From: Centipeda infelix ATCC 43532 | GTDB lineage: Bacteria > Bacillota > Negativicutes > Selenomonadales > Selenomonadaceae | Reading direction: 5' to 3' | DNA length: 64,000 nucleotides | Assembly (NCBI RefSeq): GCF_000234095.1 | Contig: NZ_JH376799.1 | Coordinates: forward strand, 339,217-403,216 | Part shown: piece after piece, positions 62,587 to 64,000 of the stretch | Position numbering within the stretch: position 1 is the first letter of the stretch | How the letters are laid out: every line of letters begins with the position of its first letter | Translations under genes and position numbers: made by a program | Notes under the pieces: model-generated | What the model was told of the DNA's origin: nothing | The model's input: the letters and a program-made list of their open reading frames with translations, nothing else | Database searches by the model: none

Positions 62587-63531
62587 TCAGACACGCACCT
62601 CGAAACGCGGCTTCTCCTCCGCATCCTCCTGCTTCTCTGTGCTTTTTACAGAGGTCTTCTGTGCCGATGGCATGGTCGGGGATGGTACGGGCGGTGTTTG
62701 TCTCGTCGTTCTATGCGCCTGTGCAGCGGGCTTCGGCGCAGCGGCACGCGTGCGTGTGGGGCGTGGCGGTGCCTCCACAGGAGGCAGCGTATGCGGCGCA
62801 GCCGTCTCCTCCTCCATCAGACGTGCGAGTGCCTCGCCCGCCGTCAGTCCGGTAAACTCCGGCAGGAGCTCGCTGCGTGTATCGCGTGCACGCCGCGTCT
62901 GCTCCGCTGCCGCAAGGAGATCGTCATGTGTCTCCTGTGCGTGCGATTCGTCTGCGCGTGCCGTACGCTCCCGATCATGCGCGAGAATGCGCTCTCCGAG
63001 GGACGGCTCTTCCATCGCGGAAGCCTCAGGCTTCTTTTGGAAGAAACGGCGAAAGAGGACCCCCCCGAGCACAAGGGCAACGACGATCATCCCCGCATAG
63101 TACAGCCCGCTCGTCGCCGTGTAGGACTGCGGAGCCTCCGGCGTTTTCTGCTCCGTCCCCGCAAGCTGCTGCTTGAGCACCGCGTTCTCTTGCGCCATAT
63201 CGAGACTGCTCGCGACATCCGCGCCGGTCTGCCCCTCGACCTTCGTCCCGCGATCCACCTTCGACGCGGACGTGCTGACGGGATCGCCCTTTGCCGCATC
63301 CGTACGCGCAGCAGCGTTCGGGTGTTCCGCAGAGTTCTGCGACTTCGGCGTTTCATGCGTTGTCTTGGAGAGTGCGCCATTTCCCTGCGCCACGGAGTCA
63401 CGCGCCTGCTGCTCCGCCTGCGCGTCGCCTGTCGTATGCGTCGTATTCGCCTGTGCGTCCCGCGCCGCATCACCGAGCGTGATCTTCGGCGGTGTCGGAG
63501 GCGTGGGCGGTGTCGGCGGTGTAATCGCCAT
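62587..63531 (-). CDS. Unrecognised bitopic membrane protein with PTPP N-terminus
   Basis: This 314-residue protein has a low-complexity start (PTPP repeated four times), then an Ala/Thr/Gln-rich region of about 130 residues. A short coiled-coil-like stretch (MAQENAVLKQQLAG) is followed by one membrane helix (GLYYAGMIVVALVLGGVLFRRFF, about residues 145-167) and a charged tail rich in Ala, Glu and Arg with a Pro-rich end. No enzyme motif is visible. The arrangement suggests a membrane-anchored scaffold or envelope-spanning linker, but no function can be assigned. ATG 63531 has an AGGAGTGCT-type site upstream. It is monocistronic, upstream of the ilvN promoter. Confidence 0.8.
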   Translation of the reverse strand: MAITPPTPPTPPTPPKITLGDAARDAQANTTHTTGDAQAEQQARDSVAQGNGALSKTTHETPKSQNSAEHPNAAARTDAAKGDPVSTSASKVDRGTKVEGQTGADVASSLDMAQENAVLKQQLAGTEQKTPEAPQSYTATSGLYYAGMIVVALVLGGVLFRRFFQKKPEASAMEEPSLGERILAHDRERTARADESHAQETHDDLLAAAEQTRRARDTRSELLPEFTGLTAGEALARLMEEETAAPHTLPPVEAPPRPTRTRAAAPKPAAQAHRTTRQTPPVPSPTMPSAQKTSVKSTEKQEDAEEKPRFEVRV

Positions 63532-63598
63532 AGCAGCACTCCTTTCTCATCCAGTCTATGCCCTTACTATAGCAGAAAATGTCGTTTGGCGAAATAGC

Positions 63599-63634
63599 AA
63601 AAGCGTCCCGTCGATCACGGGACGCTTTTATCGT
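63599..63634 (-). terminator. Terminator of the methyltransferase gene
   Basis: AAGCGTCCCGT pairs perfectly with ACGGGACGCTT around a 5-base loop, with T-rich flanks on both strands. It lies 13-20 bases after the methyltransferase stop, upstream of the gene at 62587. Confidence 0.9.
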
Positions 63635-63647
63635 ATCAAAAAGACTG

Positions 63648-64000
63648 CTACGCCTTATACGCCCGAACGTTCAAGCGGTCTGCCTTCAAATCCTCGTCAA
63701 TCTCCACGCGTGCAAATCCCGCGCCCGTCAGCAGGCTTTCAAGCTCCTCCCCCGTATAGACAGACATTCCATCGACAATTTTCTGCCATTTCTCATGTGC
63801 GCCCGTCTTTCCGCTTGTTTCGTTCGTTATCATAAACACGCCGCCAGCTTTCAGAACGCGATAAACCTCGGTAAAGCAGCGCGCAATCTCCGGCCAGAAA
63901 TACACCGTCTCGAACGCCGTCACAACATCGAACCGACCGTCATCAAACGGCAGTTCCAGCACATTCCCCTGCACGATTTCACAGCGTCCCGCATCAATCG
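63648..64000 (-). CDS. SAM-dependent methyltransferase (N-terminus outside window)
   Basis: The last about 117 codons of a class I methyltransferase. Visible parts are IDAGRCEIVQGNVLELPFDDGRFDVVTAFETVYFWPEIA (motifs II-IV with the acidic Asp of the adenosine site just outside) and VYRVLKAGGVFMITNE (motif post-IV). The C-terminal segment is TGEELESLLTGAGFARVEIDED. This is the generic UbiE/Methyltransf_11 pattern; the substrate is unknown. The reading frame is open to position 64000, so the start lies further up. Confidence 0.88.
   Translation of the reverse strand, partial: IDAGRCEIVQGNVLELPFDDGRFDVVTAFETVYFWPEIARCFTEVYRVLKAGGVFMITNETSGKTGAHEKWQKIVDGMSVYTGEELESLLTGAGFARVEIDEDLKADRLNVRAYKA

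Overview
This window comes from a Gram-negative-walled (diderm) Firmicute of the Negativicutes, most likely a Selenomonas or close relative. Low-GC Gram-positive markers (PolC-type replicase, L7Ae-like protein in the str operon, TTGACA/TATAAT promoters, tmRNA tag ANEDYALAA) sit beside an almost complete lipopolysaccharide pathway and a two-partner-secretion adhesin. The base composition is high-GC for a Firmicute. No plasmid, phage or CRISPR locus is visible. Most genes lie on the minus strand.

Layout. 1-6.4 kb: translation genes read right to left (L7Ae-like, rpsL, rpsG, fusA, tuf, terminator, then rpsJ, rplC and the start of rplD). 6.5-10.5 kb: an LTA-synthase/sulfatase-like membrane enzyme, a SEDS glycosyltransferase (ftsW) and trmB. 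10.5-24.3 kb: a two-partner secretion locus, with an outer-membrane TpsB transporter and an exceptionally large exoprotein (about 3,810 residues, about 25 YDG/MBG repeats), separated by a divergent low-molecular-weight tyrosine phosphatase. 24.4-25.8 kb: a lone flagellin gene. 26-36.5 kb: polC, a lytic transglycosylase, coaE, polA, pduO, ndk, a gamma-carbonic-anhydrase-like gene and cca. 36.6-39.3 kb: three tRNA genes, a chemoreceptor and a small membrane protein.

39.4-54.9 kb is the lipid A/Kdo/LPS-export block, transcribed toward lower coordinates: lpxC, fabZ, lpxA, lpxI, lpxB, msbA, a fused waaA-lpxK, kdsB, a toxin-antitoxin pair, kdsA, kdsD, kdsC, lpxL, lptC, lptA, lptB. These enzymes take UDP-acyl-GlcNAc to Kdo-lipid A, flip it (MsbA) and start its export (LptABC). 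lpxD and lpxH are absent (LpxI replaces LpxH). 55-64 kb: tmRNA, a DEDDh exonuclease, an MFS exporter, a branched-chain amino acid operon (ilvN-ilvC-leuC-leuD-leuB), an unrecognised membrane protein and a partial methyltransferase.

Most notable: (1) PolC lacks the proofreading exonuclease normally inserted in its PHP domain, and the Pol I in the same operon has lost its proofreading motif; (2) Kdo transferase and lipid A 4'-kinase are one polypeptide; (3) the giant adhesin's repeats follow a three-repeat higher-order period; (4) two dispersed intergenic repeat families occur, one MITE-like with a lone terminus next to lpxC; (5) a YgiT/DUF4258 toxin-antitoxin pair with its own promoter sits inside the LPS operon. 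Family names come from remembered sequence signatures; no database search was run.
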